Shown: piece after piece, positions 18,084 to 26,684 of the stretch | How the letters are laid out: every line of letters begins with the position of its first letter | How positions within the stretch are numbered: the stretch's first letter is position 1 | DNA from: an uncultured bacterium | GTDB lineage: Bacteria; Cyanobacteriota; Vampirovibrionia; Gastranaerophilales; Gastranaerophilaceae | NCBI GenBank assembly: GCA_949296425.1 | Contig: CASFPN010000039.1 | Span: 1-53,278 of the forward strand | DNA length: 53,278 nt | Direction of reading: 5' to 3' | Position numbers and translations under genes: made by a program | The notes under the pieces: generated by a model | What the model was told of the DNA's origin: nothing | Database searches by the model: none | Seen by the model: the letters and a program-made list of their open reading frames with translations, nothing else

Positions 18084-18890
18084 TTAAGCCTCCCAAGTAA
18101 ATGTAATTATTCCTTCAGAAGTTAAGCCATCTGACAATGATACTTCCATAGCGTCTGCTTCTAATAACGCAATTCTTGAAGAATGCTCGTTTACAGTATT
18201 TGATAAAGTTTGGAAACTAGTTAATGTAGCATAGTTTTGCAATACTTTAGATAAAAATGCTGGAGTGAATGCAGTAGTGTCGTTAGTTGCGTATTCATTA
18301 GTATAGTTTGCTGCTTTAAATAACTTGACCATACCAAAAGTGTTAAAAGTTGCTTCGATTAAAAAGCCAGTCAAAGATACAGTGAATATTTCCACACCTT
18401 TTCCGTTTTTAAAAGACAATGTGTTGTCTTCTAAGTCAACACCTTGAGTAACTTCATCAGTAAATTTGTTATTTACTTCTGATTTTGTATAGTAAGAAGA
18501 TAAATCAACTTTCTCGACTTCAAGTTGATAAAGTTTGTAATAACCAATTGTATAACTGTCAGCAAACGCTGTTCCACTGGTTGGTAATTGGTCACTACCT
18601 TTATTTGCTACAACTTCAGCAACATACCAGTCAGGCACTTGCGTAGCACCAATATAAATATTGTCGCCAACTTGTAAATCTGTGTTGCTCATGGCTGAAA
18701 TAGCAGCATTTGCCGCTGCATTAGTTGCATAACTTACAGCTCTGCTTCTACCTTTAGCTAGTGCTTCAACCTGTGTTAATTTTGTCTCAAGCTCAGCAAC
18801 AGTTATCGATGTGCTACCTGTAATCTCAGTTTTAAAATCTTCTAAACGAGCAAGTACCTCTTCGCCAGAAAAAACATTAATATTTGCCAT
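18084..18890 (-). CDS. Tail-fibre-region protein
   Basis: 268 residues. The N-terminal helix and a middle beta region are followed by SYYTKSEVNNKFTDEV, the YTKxEVNNKF spacer typical of fibre shafts, and a C-terminal helical stretch (LTSFQTLSNTVNEHSSRIA) that could trimerise. It immediately precedes the long fibre. A fibre-attachment or receptor-binding accessory subunit is likely. Its AGGAGG site is strong. Confidence 0.6.
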   Translation of the reverse strand: MANINVFSGEEVLARLEDFKTEITGSTSITVAELETKLTQVEALAKGRSRAVSYATNAAANAAISAMSNTDLQVGDNIYIGATQVPDWYVAEVVANKGSDQLPTSGTAFADSYTIGYYKLYQLEVEKVDLSSYYTKSEVNNKFTDEVTQGVDLEDNTLSFKNGKGVEIFTVSLTGFLIEATFNTFGMVKLFKAANYTNEYATNDTTAFTPAFLSKVLQNYATLTSFQTLSNTVNEHSSRIALLEADAMEVSLSDGLTSEGIITFTWEA

Positions 18891-18905
18891 TATATATAGC
18901 CTCCT

Positions 18906-19625
18906 TTATTTGTTATAAGTCTTAATTGATATGAACCCATTTTGTGTTTTTGGAGTATAAACTTTGCCTCCATAATTAAACGTATCTATCGTTTTAATAT
19001 CTTCTTTAGGAACATAAGTTTCAGCAATTGTTGCAAGAATTTCATTTTTCACTACTGCAATTTGATTTGCTACATAGTCTTGACCAATGTTCTTGGCAAT
19101 TTTTCCTTCGCAATTATATGTTTGTCTATTAATAATAAGGACTACGTTTGCGAAATAATCAGTTTCTAAATCAATTGCAAAACCATAAATTTTAAATTGA
19201 GTATCTTCTGCTTTAACTACGGCATGAACAACGAAAAATTGTTTATTAATAATTAAGTAAAATTCTTTCATTGTCTTGCTTTCAACATAGTTTTGTATTA
19301 ATTGCATTTGATCAATCGAAAGCGTTAAATCAAATTTTGCAATCGTTCCTTTAAAATCAAAAACTAGCCCTGCTGAAATATCTAATGTAAAAAGTCTATA
19401 ATTGTTATCGATTAATTTATCTGCGTCAATTCGAATATCAAATAGCCATTCATAAAGTTGAAGAATTGGCTCAAACATTTTCCTTTTTATATCTTCTGCT
19501 CCATAACCTTTACTTGATGGTTTGTTAGGCGAAGAATACATAGAAATATTTAGCAGAATTTCTTTACCTTTTTGGTATTTTGCATACTCTTCAGTCGTTA
19601 AATTATTTCTCAAATTATAATTCAT
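18906..19625 (-). CDS. Unknown tail-region protein
   Basis: 239 residues from an ATG 10 bases after AAGGAG; an ATG three codons earlier is too close to the site. It overlaps the membrane-protein gene before it. No transmembrane segment is seen. The pattern is mixed alpha/beta with many short hydrophobic strands (EFYLIINKQFFVVHAVV). It sits between membrane proteins and fibre genes, so it may be a fibre adaptor. Confidence 0.45.
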   Translation of the reverse strand: MNYNLRNNLTTEEYAKYQKGKEILLNISMYSSPNKPSSKGYGAEDIKRKMFEPILQLYEWLFDIRIDADKLIDNNYRLFTLDISAGLVFDFKGTIAKFDLTLSIDQMQLIQNYVESKTMKEFYLIINKQFFVVHAVVKAEDTQFKIYGFAIDLETDYFANVVLIINRQTYNCEGKIAKNIGQDYVANQIAVVKNEILATIAETYVPKEDIKTIDTFNYGGKVYTPKTQNGFISIKTYNK

Positions 19626-20688
19626 AAGTACCATTCTCCTTCTTCACAATAATTGCGTTTCTTTCATCACCAATTGAATGTTCGACAAGTTCCGGAATTA
19701 CAGTGTTCTTCTTTTTTTCTTCTTCGTATTCTTGGAACTCTTTTTCAGCAATTTCTTCTTCAGTTAATGCTTTGAAATCTTTATCCAAATTAAATGCGCG
19801 GTTAATGTTGAATTTAAACTCAAGAATTTCTGCTTCTTTGATTGTCATAATTTGCCCAACAGCAAACCCATAAACGAAGCTAGAAAGCATTGTCCAAACT
19901 CTACTTAGAGTGTTTACAACTCTACCTACAACTTCGCTTGGATCACTGGCTTGAACCAACTCAAAACCAAAACTCGAAAAAACAAAAGCGAAGGCAAAAA
20001 CCATGATTATTCGATAAATGATGAGAGAAAAATATAAGAAATTGTTTCTTTTACCTAGACGAGATTGTTCAATATACTCACTTAAAACCATCTTTCCGTT
20101 TAAAGTTTTAAAATAATCATTAGGAATTTTATCCACATGAATTTTTCCGATAAAAATGTCTTTAATTAACGATATTTGATCATCTGTTAAACTTCTAAAA
20201 TAAGTGTCTTTTCTTCCTTCAAAAGAAGTATTTTTCCAGCTCTTTTTATATGGTTTTGATAAGTTTTCTAACTCCGAAAGGTCTAAATCAAGCACTTGTG
20301 GGTTGGTGATTCCGTGCATACTTAATATATTCAGAAAGTATTCTTTTTTTCTATCGTTATAATACTTATCTAACCACTGATTAAATTCATTATCTTTACC
20401 GATAGTTTTTTCTCTTTCTTCGAGGAACTTTCTACGTGCTAATTCGTATCTCCCTCCAATTTTCTTTTGGTGTAAATTTCTTCCTTCTGGAACTCCAAAA
20501 AGCAGACAATAAACACATAAAGCAAAAGAAATCGCAAGTTCAGGAAGAAAGGATTCTTCAGTCGCTTTGAAATAAAAATTGCTTCCAAAACCTAACAAAA
20601 TACAAATTATAAAAGCAATTGTTAAGGCAAGAAAAGTCATGATTGTTTTCTTGTCGCGTAGATATTCTTTGTAGACTCCTTCTTTCAT
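19615..20688 (-). CDS. Multi-pass membrane protein in the tail gene cluster
   Basis: 357 residues. About four hydrophobic segments are visible: near residues 17-38, 47-65, 220-245 and 262-285. They flank a charged middle domain (80-215) and an acidic C-terminal tail with EEEIAEKEFQEYEEEKKK. No family was recognised. It overlaps the upstream 74-residue membrane gene by 4 bases. It is one of four consecutive membrane proteins that may act in membrane penetration, lysis or host takeover. Confidence 0.6.
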   Translation of the reverse strand: MKEGVYKEYLRDKKTIMTFLALTIAFIICILLGFGSNFYFKATEESFLPELAISFALCVYCLLFGVPEGRNLHQKKIGGRYELARRKFLEEREKTIGKDNEFNQWLDKYYNDRKKEYFLNILSMHGITNPQVLDLDLSELENLSKPYKKSWKNTSFEGRKDTYFRSLTDDQISLIKDIFIGKIHVDKIPNDYFKTLNGKMVLSEYIEQSRLGKRNNFLYFSLIIYRIIMVFAFAFVFSSFGFELVQASDPSEVVGRVVNTLSRVWTMLSSFVYGFAVGQIMTIKEAEILEFKFNINRAFNLDKDFKALTEEEIAEKEFQEYEEEKKKNTVIPELVEHSIGDERNAIIVKKENGTYEL

Positions 20689-20909
20689 TGCTTAAGTCTC
20701 CATAAAACAACCAAGCCAATCACAACTAGAACGATAAAAACGGCTATAAAAGCAAGAATAAAGACATTCTCAGTAAAAATGCTGTCTTTAAACATCACAA
20801 TCAAAATAATTGTTGCGATTAATAAAATCGCACATAATATGCCAATTAAAATTTTTTGATATTTTTTTAATTTTAAGTGCTTTTTGTTTGGTTTTTCGTA
20901 CTTTTTCAT
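20685..20909 (-). CDS. Small two-helix membrane protein, holin-like
   Basis: 74 residues. A very basic N-terminus (KKHLKLKKYQK) is followed by two transmembrane helices (about 21-40 and 49-70) and a short tail. Size and topology fit a holin, and it lies among other membrane proteins. No endolysin is next to it, so the holin call is only structural. Confidence 0.45.
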   Translation of the reverse strand: MKKYEKPNKKHLKLKKYQKILIGILCAILLIATIILIVMFKDSIFTENVFILAFIAVFIVLVVIGLVVLWRLKQ

Positions 20910-20911
20910 AA

Positions 20912-21463
20912 TTAATCAACAGGAATATATTTATCCTCTCCATCTTTTTTACTACCAAATCCACTTGCTTCTTTTATTGCTGAAACAATGCCATCTAACT
21001 TCTCATTTTTATATTTCTCTATGCCTGCCATTTTGGCATAATAGATTTTCTTATTTTTGTAATATTTCTCTGGTATATCTAATAAGAAACTAGATGTTAC
21101 TCCGAGCGAGGCATAAAGCAAAATCGTAGTAAGTTCTTGTAATATTGCTTCTGCTAACACACATATACCAAACGCTAGCCAGAATCCTATTACTGCAGTT
21201 AGCCCTGTAAACTTAAACTCTTTTGCGAATTTTTTATATAAAGCAAAAACCGAAACAATAATACATAATGTAAGACCTACACCAACTTTGATAGCGTCAG
21301 TCTCGTTGGTAATCCAGGTATTCCATTTAATACCAATCAAAGTGCAATCAGGAGCAATTAATGCCAGCCAACTAGTAATTCCAAAAGTATATTGAAGAGC
21401 TTTTGACTTTTTATATTTATAAACATCAGTTTGCTTGTACGCTTTCTTTTCTTCCTTCGTCAT
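20912..21463 (-). CDS. Multi-pass membrane protein
   Basis: 183 residues with about four hydrophobic helices (near 25-45, 58-76, 86-108 and 112-128) between basic ends. The C-terminal tail is hydrophilic and Lys-rich. It overlaps the preceding signal-peptide protein and has a GAGGAA site. No family was recognised. Confidence 0.5.
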   Translation of the reverse strand: MTKEEKKAYKQTDVYKYKKSKALQYTFGITSWLALIAPDCTLIGIKWNTWITNETDAIKVGVGLTLCIIVSVFALYKKFAKEFKFTGLTAVIGFWLAFGICVLAEAILQELTTILLYASLGVTSSFLLDIPEKYYKNKKIYYAKMAGIEKYKNEKLDGIVSAIKEASGFGSKKDGEDKYIPVD

Positions 21464-22115
21464 CAGATTTTTCCTCCAATTCTTTTGCCTTTTTCATTAG
21501 GCTTTTTGCAATTCCTTTTGAAACTAAATCAGGCGTATTGCAAGCAATTTCAAGTTGATTTTTAAGCAAAATATCCATTTTCGAATTTGCATTATCGATA
21601 TTCTTTAAATACTCAGAATTGTCATTTATTACCTTTGTCACGTCAGTTGTTACTTTTTTGTTTTCTTCTAAATAAACAAGGAGTTTATCAATTTCGTTTC
21701 GCAATGAGTCATTCTCCTGCTTTATAGTTTCAAGTTGAGTTTTTGCTTGATCTAAAATTAAAGCGTTTTGTTTATTTTGTTCTTCTATTGCTTTATCGCT
21801 TGTATCAATAGCTTTATTAAATTTTTTCCTAACTTTAACGAAAAACAAAATAACAGTTCCTGCTCCTATTACTACTGTTGCAATAGCACCTATTGTTATT
21901 CCACCAACAAGTTCAGTGTTTTTCCACTCTTCTAAAATGGCTTCAATCTTATCAGGGATACCGTCATTATCACTATCAGTAGTCCATTCTATAACTGTAT
22001 TTTGAGCATTCTCCCAATCAGTATTAGTATCTTGTGTAGTTGTATCGCCAACATTTTCTGCATAATTAACTGGTGAAAACAACAAAGCACTGGCTAATAA
22101 ACACTTTCCAAACAT
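21426..22115 (-). CDS. Membrane-anchored protein with signal peptide and TSP3-like calcium motif
   Basis: 229 residues. A signal-peptide-like start (KCLLASALLFSPVNYA) is followed by an acidic segment with DSDNDGIPDKIE, matching the calcium-binding thrombospondin type-3/dockerin-like loop. One transmembrane helix runs about 68-92 (ITIGAIATVVIGAGTVILFF), then a long coiled coil reaches the C-terminus. The predicted topology places the calcium motif outside the membrane and the coiled coil inside. This is unusual within a virion gene cluster and could be a spanin-like or fusion-like component. The role is inferred only. Confidence 0.55.
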   Translation of the reverse strand: MFGKCLLASALLFSPVNYAENVGDTTTQDTNTDWENAQNTVIEWTTDSDNDGIPDKIEAILEEWKNTELVGGITIGAIATVVIGAGTVILFFVKVRKKFNKAIDTSDKAIEEQNKQNALILDQAKTQLETIKQENDSLRNEIDKLLVYLEENKKVTTDVTKVINDNSEYLKNIDNANSKMDILLKNQLEIACNTPDLVSKGIAKSLMKKAKELEEKSDDEGRKESVQAN

Positions 22116-22116
22116 A

Positions 22117-24177
22117 TTAATCTCCTCCTACAACATAATTATTTATTGTGTAAACAATGTTCATATTCGATAAAACAGCATTTGTATTTTTCTTGTTATA
22201 GAAAACAAAATCAGTAAATCTTTGTCTTACAATATTTCTGTATTTTGTATAACTCCTGGCTGCAATATAGTCTTGAGCAAGCGACATACTTGTAAAATCA
22301 AACATAGATAAAGAGAAACCAAAAACATCATTTATATCGCCAACAAGCTTTGCTTCTTGAAGTGGCATTGAATTTGAAATGATTGCTAATGTTACGTCGC
22401 TTTTCTTCCTTGTATCATTGGTTAATGTATAAGAATAAATGTTTTTATATCTATCCAAAGCCCCCATATGTATTGGAGCAGAGACATACACTGCACTAAC
22501 ATTTTCTACATGCTTAACATAACCAGAATAGACAGGGTTTAAATTAACTAGGTCAATATCGTTTCTAGAAGTAAACTCGTCTACTTTAAACTCCAAAGTG
22601 TAATAACCTTCATCATCGACATCACTTATAATCAAACTATCTTCGCCTTCAATAATAGAAAGAGCATACTCATCCCCAAAACTTACATTTTGAACATAAA
22701 ATCTATCGCTAACATCGTCATATAAAATATTTGTGCTATAAACTTGATCAGGGTTTTCTTTCTTCATAATGAATACTCTTCTTTTTGAATCACAAAGGTA
22801 TCTCAAAAATAGTCTTGTTTCTTCATTATTTGCAGTTATTATTTCTCCACTTTCTACAGTAATGTCTTTGCCATTTGTTAAATTATTAAATCTAAGGTAA
22901 TAAGACGTTACAAGAAAATCTCCAACTTCTATTTCGGACGTGAGTTCTTTTCTAAAGACTTTATTATTAAAGTCACCACTTGTAAGCCAAACTTTACGGT
23001 TGTCTTCATACTCGCCTTCAACTTCATTTTTGATAGCGAATACATTACCTAGATTAGTAGCGAACAAAATATCTTCTTCATTTTTGAAGAAAGTTGTAAT
23101 TTTCTCATTGTCCTTTAATATTCCAGTATCTAATAAGTACCATTCGTATTGATAATCACTTGTTGAAAATTCATCATATCTACAAGCAAAAATTAAACTA
23201 CCAATAGCCAAATATAAGAATTTACTATCTGAAAATAAAGCAGCTTTACTTAATTCATCTTTTGAAAAATTGCTTAGTTTTGCGTCAATTCTTTTCGAAC
23301 TAGAAATAATGTACTTGCCTTTATCTTTTAAAGCGTCCGTTGAAAGCAAAACAGCTAAATTCTTCTCATTTGATAAAAATAAAGTTCTTCCGGCAAAATT
23401 AATAACCAATTTATTATTTAAAGGGTACGCACCAGCATTACCACTAAACATGTTAAGTTTATAATCGTAAGTTGCTGTTTCATTATTATAAATTTGTGCC
23501 CCTTCTCTAAAATAAATGGTTGGTTCATTTTCATAACTATTTTTAAATACAACCAATTTGCCATTTTCGTCTACGTCATAGCCAACAACTGCGGCTTGAT
23601 CACCACCATAATAACAATAGTTTTCTTCAGGGAAATATGTTAAATCGTTGTACATTAAATCTCTACGAATCACTTTATCGTCTTGATGAGCATAAACATT
23701 AATATCATCAGTCCACCAGTCACAATTAGGCTCGTCTTCGTTTCCACTGATAACAAGTCTATTTTGTGAATATTGGTCAGAATATAAAATTCCAAAAGTA
23801 CAATGATTTATATAATTCGATCTATCAGTTTCTGAATTATAACTTGGATAAGTGATTTCAATGTTATTTGGAAGAACATCAATATTACCTATATTGCAGA
23901 ACAAAGTTAGCTCGTTTGAGCCTTCAATAATATATCCATAAATTTTGTTGCTATAACCATCAACATGAGGAATAGCGTCCAAAATATCTGTAACTCCAGC
24001 ACCAACTTTATTTGGATAACGTGTTAATGTAATGTTAGATAAATAAATGCCATTATCAGTATCTGTTTCATCATACAAAACATAACATTCTACACCGCTC
24101 AAACTCTCTTCCATAGTTTCGTCAGTAGAAAGAGTTTTCTTTATAAAACTTAGTTTTAATGTAACTAACTCGCTCAT
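22117..24177 (-). CDS. Large beta-rich tail protein
   Basis: 686 residues with repeated short beta strands and Asp/Asn/Tyr-rich turns (KFLYLAIGSLIFACRYDEF, ILFATNLGNVFAIKNEVE) that resemble beta-propeller blades. In short-tailed phages, large beta-rich tubular or hub proteins follow the head-tail adaptor. It overlaps the 508-residue protein by an ATGA-type junction. Assignment is by length, order and pattern. Confidence 0.5.
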   Translation of the reverse strand: MSELVTLKLSFIKKTLSTDETMEESLSGVECYVLYDETDTDNGIYLSNITLTRYPNKVGAGVTDILDAIPHVDGYSNKIYGYIIEGSNELTLFCNIGNIDVLPNNIEITYPSYNSETDRSNYINHCTFGILYSDQYSQNRLVISGNEDEPNCDWWTDDINVYAHQDDKVIRRDLMYNDLTYFPEENYCYYGGDQAAVVGYDVDENGKLVVFKNSYENEPTIYFREGAQIYNNETATYDYKLNMFSGNAGAYPLNNKLVINFAGRTLFLSNEKNLAVLLSTDALKDKGKYIISSSKRIDAKLSNFSKDELSKAALFSDSKFLYLAIGSLIFACRYDEFSTSDYQYEWYLLDTGILKDNEKITTFFKNEEDILFATNLGNVFAIKNEVEGEYEDNRKVWLTSGDFNNKVFRKELTSEIEVGDFLVTSYYLRFNNLTNGKDITVESGEIITANNEETRLFLRYLCDSKRRVFIMKKENPDQVYSTNILYDDVSDRFYVQNVSFGDEYALSIIEGEDSLIISDVDDEGYYTLEFKVDEFTSRNDIDLVNLNPVYSGYVKHVENVSAVYVSAPIHMGALDRYKNIYSYTLTNDTRKKSDVTLAIISNSMPLQEAKLVGDINDVFGFSLSMFDFTSMSLAQDYIAARSYTKYRNIVRQRFTDFVFYNKKNTNAVLSNMNIVYTINNYVVGGD

Positions 24178-25703
24178 TATTTCTCTCTCCTTTTAATGAC
24201 ATTTACTATAGAACCTGTTGTATTAACGCTTTCAGGATTGGCGTCATAAATTACTCCATCATAAGCAAAACATTCATGGTAAGCAGGAATCCATTCAAGA
24301 GTAAAATTTTGCCCTATTTGTACTTCTTGAGCATTATCTAATATGTAATTTTGATCCCATTGATAAGGTATGCCATTTGGGTCTTTGTTAGAATCATCTG
24401 GATATTTAATGCGGTATTTTTTAATTGTTAATTTTGGGTTGTTTAAAGCATTAAATTCATTCCACTTTACATCAATCGTAGCTTTGCCATTTGTTCCTGG
24501 GGCAGTATAAGAAAAATCAAATGTTGCCAAAGTTAAAGTTTTTGGCTTAAGTTTATAAAAACGAATTACATCGCTCACTAAAGTGCCATATCTTATTCTT
24601 ATAAATTTCTCTTTATAAGTGAAATCAGGGTCTGTTTGTGCAAAAGTAAATCCTGGTTGTTTAATTGCTAATGTGTATTTTCCTGTATCTGATTTCTTTT
24701 GCATGACTATTATTCTTGATGAATCGCTATAGTTATAATAAAAATCACTAACAGGTTTTTCTTCAAACACTAAATCCTCAACTTTAGCATTTTTGTTTGT
24801 GCTTCCTTCGGCAATTCCGACAAACAAGAAATCTCTTTCGATTAATGGTTGATCAGCATTAAATTCAGCCCACAAATAGATACTGTCGCCTAATAAACTG
24901 ACACAATTTTTGCCGTTAATATAAGGGCTCATTACTATTTGGTTTGTTTCAAAATCACCAAAGCTCAAAGCAGGATATAAACTAATTTTCTTTGCTTTTA
25001 ATGAGCCGATTGTTTCTAAAGCGTTGTTATAGCTTATTTCCACCTTCATTTTTGATATGTCGACATCATTTTTCAGTTTGAATACTGAATCAAGCGTGTA
25101 TTTTAGTACTGTTGAAATATCTAAAATATTATTTTCTGTAATACCGCTTGATAATTCGTTAACGTGAAAATATGTTAAGTTGTTAAAAGAATCATAACTT
25201 TCTCTGTTTGTATCACTGACATTAGCTAAATTGTTTGGTGCTATACCTATTGTTGTTGTTGGTATTTCGGCAATATCTTCAACGTTTTGAATATTGAAAT
25301 CAGAATCTATTACTAAAAATTTAATTCCGCCTAAAATCCAAAGTTTTTTGTTTCTATAAAATGCATTTAAAAATTGGTCTTTAACTATATTGCTAAATGA
25401 CTTTTCCTTGCTTTCAAAAGATTTACTATAAATAAAAATGCTACCACTTGCGTTGACCACATATTTATTGTTGAATAGCCAAACATTATGAATGTTTAAA
25501 CCTTCTAAAGCAGCAATGTGGTTATATCCGTCTCGCTTCTCTAAAACATTTTCTTTTCGAATAAAGTTTAAAATATCTATAGCTCTGTTTTGATCAACTT
25601 CAAAAGTTGGTGAAGTATAATCAACACCTTTAAATCCGTTTAAATTAAGCGTCTTTTTTTGCTTTTGTTGTGAATTTAATCCGCTAAAATTGGTTCTTTT
25701 CAT
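24177..25703 (-). CDS. Tail/stopper protein, beta-propeller-like
   Basis: 508 residues. The start (NLNGFKGVDYTSPTFEVDQNRAIDILNF) and a later PTTTIGIAPNN segment resemble tail-needle, stopper or tubular proteins of podoviruses, which bind the adaptor and begin with a 'grounding' strand. WLFNNKYVVNASGSIFIY and KLWILGGIKFLVIDSDF look like propeller blades. It lies one base from the end of the adaptor gene. The assignment is by context and pattern. Confidence 0.5.
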   Translation of the reverse strand: MKRTNFSGLNSQQKQKKTLNLNGFKGVDYTSPTFEVDQNRAIDILNFIRKENVLEKRDGYNHIAALEGLNIHNVWLFNNKYVVNASGSIFIYSKSFESKEKSFSNIVKDQFLNAFYRNKKLWILGGIKFLVIDSDFNIQNVEDIAEIPTTTIGIAPNNLANVSDTNRESYDSFNNLTYFHVNELSSGITENNILDISTVLKYTLDSVFKLKNDVDISKMKVEISYNNALETIGSLKAKKISLYPALSFGDFETNQIVMSPYINGKNCVSLLGDSIYLWAEFNADQPLIERDFLFVGIAEGSTNKNAKVEDLVFEEKPVSDFYYNYSDSSRIIVMQKKSDTGKYTLAIKQPGFTFAQTDPDFTYKEKFIRIRYGTLVSDVIRFYKLKPKTLTLATFDFSYTAPGTNGKATIDVKWNEFNALNNPKLTIKKYRIKYPDDSNKDPNGIPYQWDQNYILDNAQEVQIGQNFTLEWIPAYHECFAYDGVIYDANPESVNTTGSIVNVIKRREK

Positions 25704-25704
25704 T

Positions 25705-26394
25705 TTATTTCACCGTAAAAGTTGGGTTGATTCTGTTTTGGTAGTGAATTGTTGCACCACCAAAATCATCTAAATCAGAAAAATAGGCTTCAGCTTGATT
25801 GATTAATTGATTTGCTTCTGAACCATAGACATCTCGCCCAAGTTTTCCTTTAGTGTAAAGAGCAATATATGAAGCCGTTTTATTACTGATTCCTAAATCC
25901 TTTAATTCAACATCCATGTCAACTCTCTTTTCGCTAAAAGGATCAACGTAGTAAGCTATATCTTCAAAAGAAAAAAACTTCATTTCTGGATAATATTCAA
26001 CGCTTACTTCAATATTAGGAACGCCTATATCGATTTTTGCAGTTGTTAAATTGCGGAAACCATAATTTCTGTTTTTGTCAAAAATATTAATAACAAAATC
26101 GAAATCTTCAATTAAATCAGTTAAGTCAATTAGTCCATCTGAATCAGAAGAAGCTTTAACAATCTTTGGTGGAAGTTTCTCTAAAGTAGCAATTCTTTGC
26201 ACCGCTTCATTTAGTCCATCAAAGACATTATCAACATTTCTTTTATAATCAGAATCAATAGAAAAACCTTCGTCACTTTCGCTATTAGTCAAATGATAGG
26301 CATATTCTCTTACTCTTTGCCTAGTTAAAGAACTACTATTTTCGAATAAAGTAACTCCAGTAATAATGTTATAAACTAATTCACTTAACTTCAT
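25705..26394 (-). CDS. Head-tail adaptor (P22 gp4/tubular-A-like)
   Basis: 229 residues, mostly helical, with a DVFDGLNEAVQRIATLEKL helix and a beta insertion (IEVSVEYYPEMKFFSF). The tail ends in FSDLDDFGGATIHYQNRIN. Length, helical pattern and position between capsid and tail proteins fit the ring of adaptor subunits under the portal. It opens a new unit after the terminator at 26408-26459 and has a GGAG site. Confidence 0.55.
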   Translation of the reverse strand: MKLSELVYNIITGVTLFENSSSLTRQRVREYAYHLTNSESDEGFSIDSDYKRNVDNVFDGLNEAVQRIATLEKLPPKIVKASSDSDGLIDLTDLIEDFDFVINIFDKNRNYGFRNLTTAKIDIGVPNIEVSVEYYPEMKFFSFEDIAYYVDPFSEKRVDMDVELKDLGISNKTASYIALYTKGKLGRDVYGSEANQLINQAEAYFSDLDDFGGATIHYQNRINPTFTVK

Positions 26395-26407
26395 AAAATC
26401 TCCAACA

Positions 26408-26459
26408 AACTACCCAGCCCTATGGTAAGAAATTTAAGGAGGGGTAAGACTGGGTAGTT
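26408..26459. terminator. Stem-loop after the capsid genes
   Basis: AACTACCCAG and CTGGGTAGTT are perfect 10-bp arms. CCC/GGGG pairs extend the stem inside a 32-base loop region. The minus-strand T-run is short, so it may act as a partial terminator or mRNA stabiliser that keeps capsid expression above adaptor expression. Confidence 0.6.
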
Positions 26460-26469
26460 TTTCATTTAA

Positions 26470-26661
26470 TTAGCCTACAAGGGCTACACGATCTTCAATG
26501 TAACTTCCTTTGATACAAAGGTCATACATTGCTTTAGGTATTTCAGTAGTTTGGTTTGCTACTAAAATTACTTGTTCACCGTTTAATGAAATGACGTGTG
26601 TTAACTTTTTATCGTTAGGTGTTTTCATTAAACGTACTTTAACTGTTTCGACTTTAGTCAT
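26470..26661 (-). CDS. Small protein after the capsid gene, possible decoration protein
   Basis: 63 residues. The sequence VRLMKTPNDKKLTHVISLNGEQVILVANQTTEIP has beta-strand alternation as in capsid decoration or head-completion proteins. It is located directly after the major capsid gene and has an AAAGGAGG site. No family was recognised. Confidence 0.45.
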   Translation of the reverse strand: MTKVETVKVRLMKTPNDKKLTHVISLNGEQVILVANQTTEIPKAMYDLCIKGSYIEDRVALVG

Positions 26662-26684
26662 TTTAATAGTTGCCTCCTTTATTC

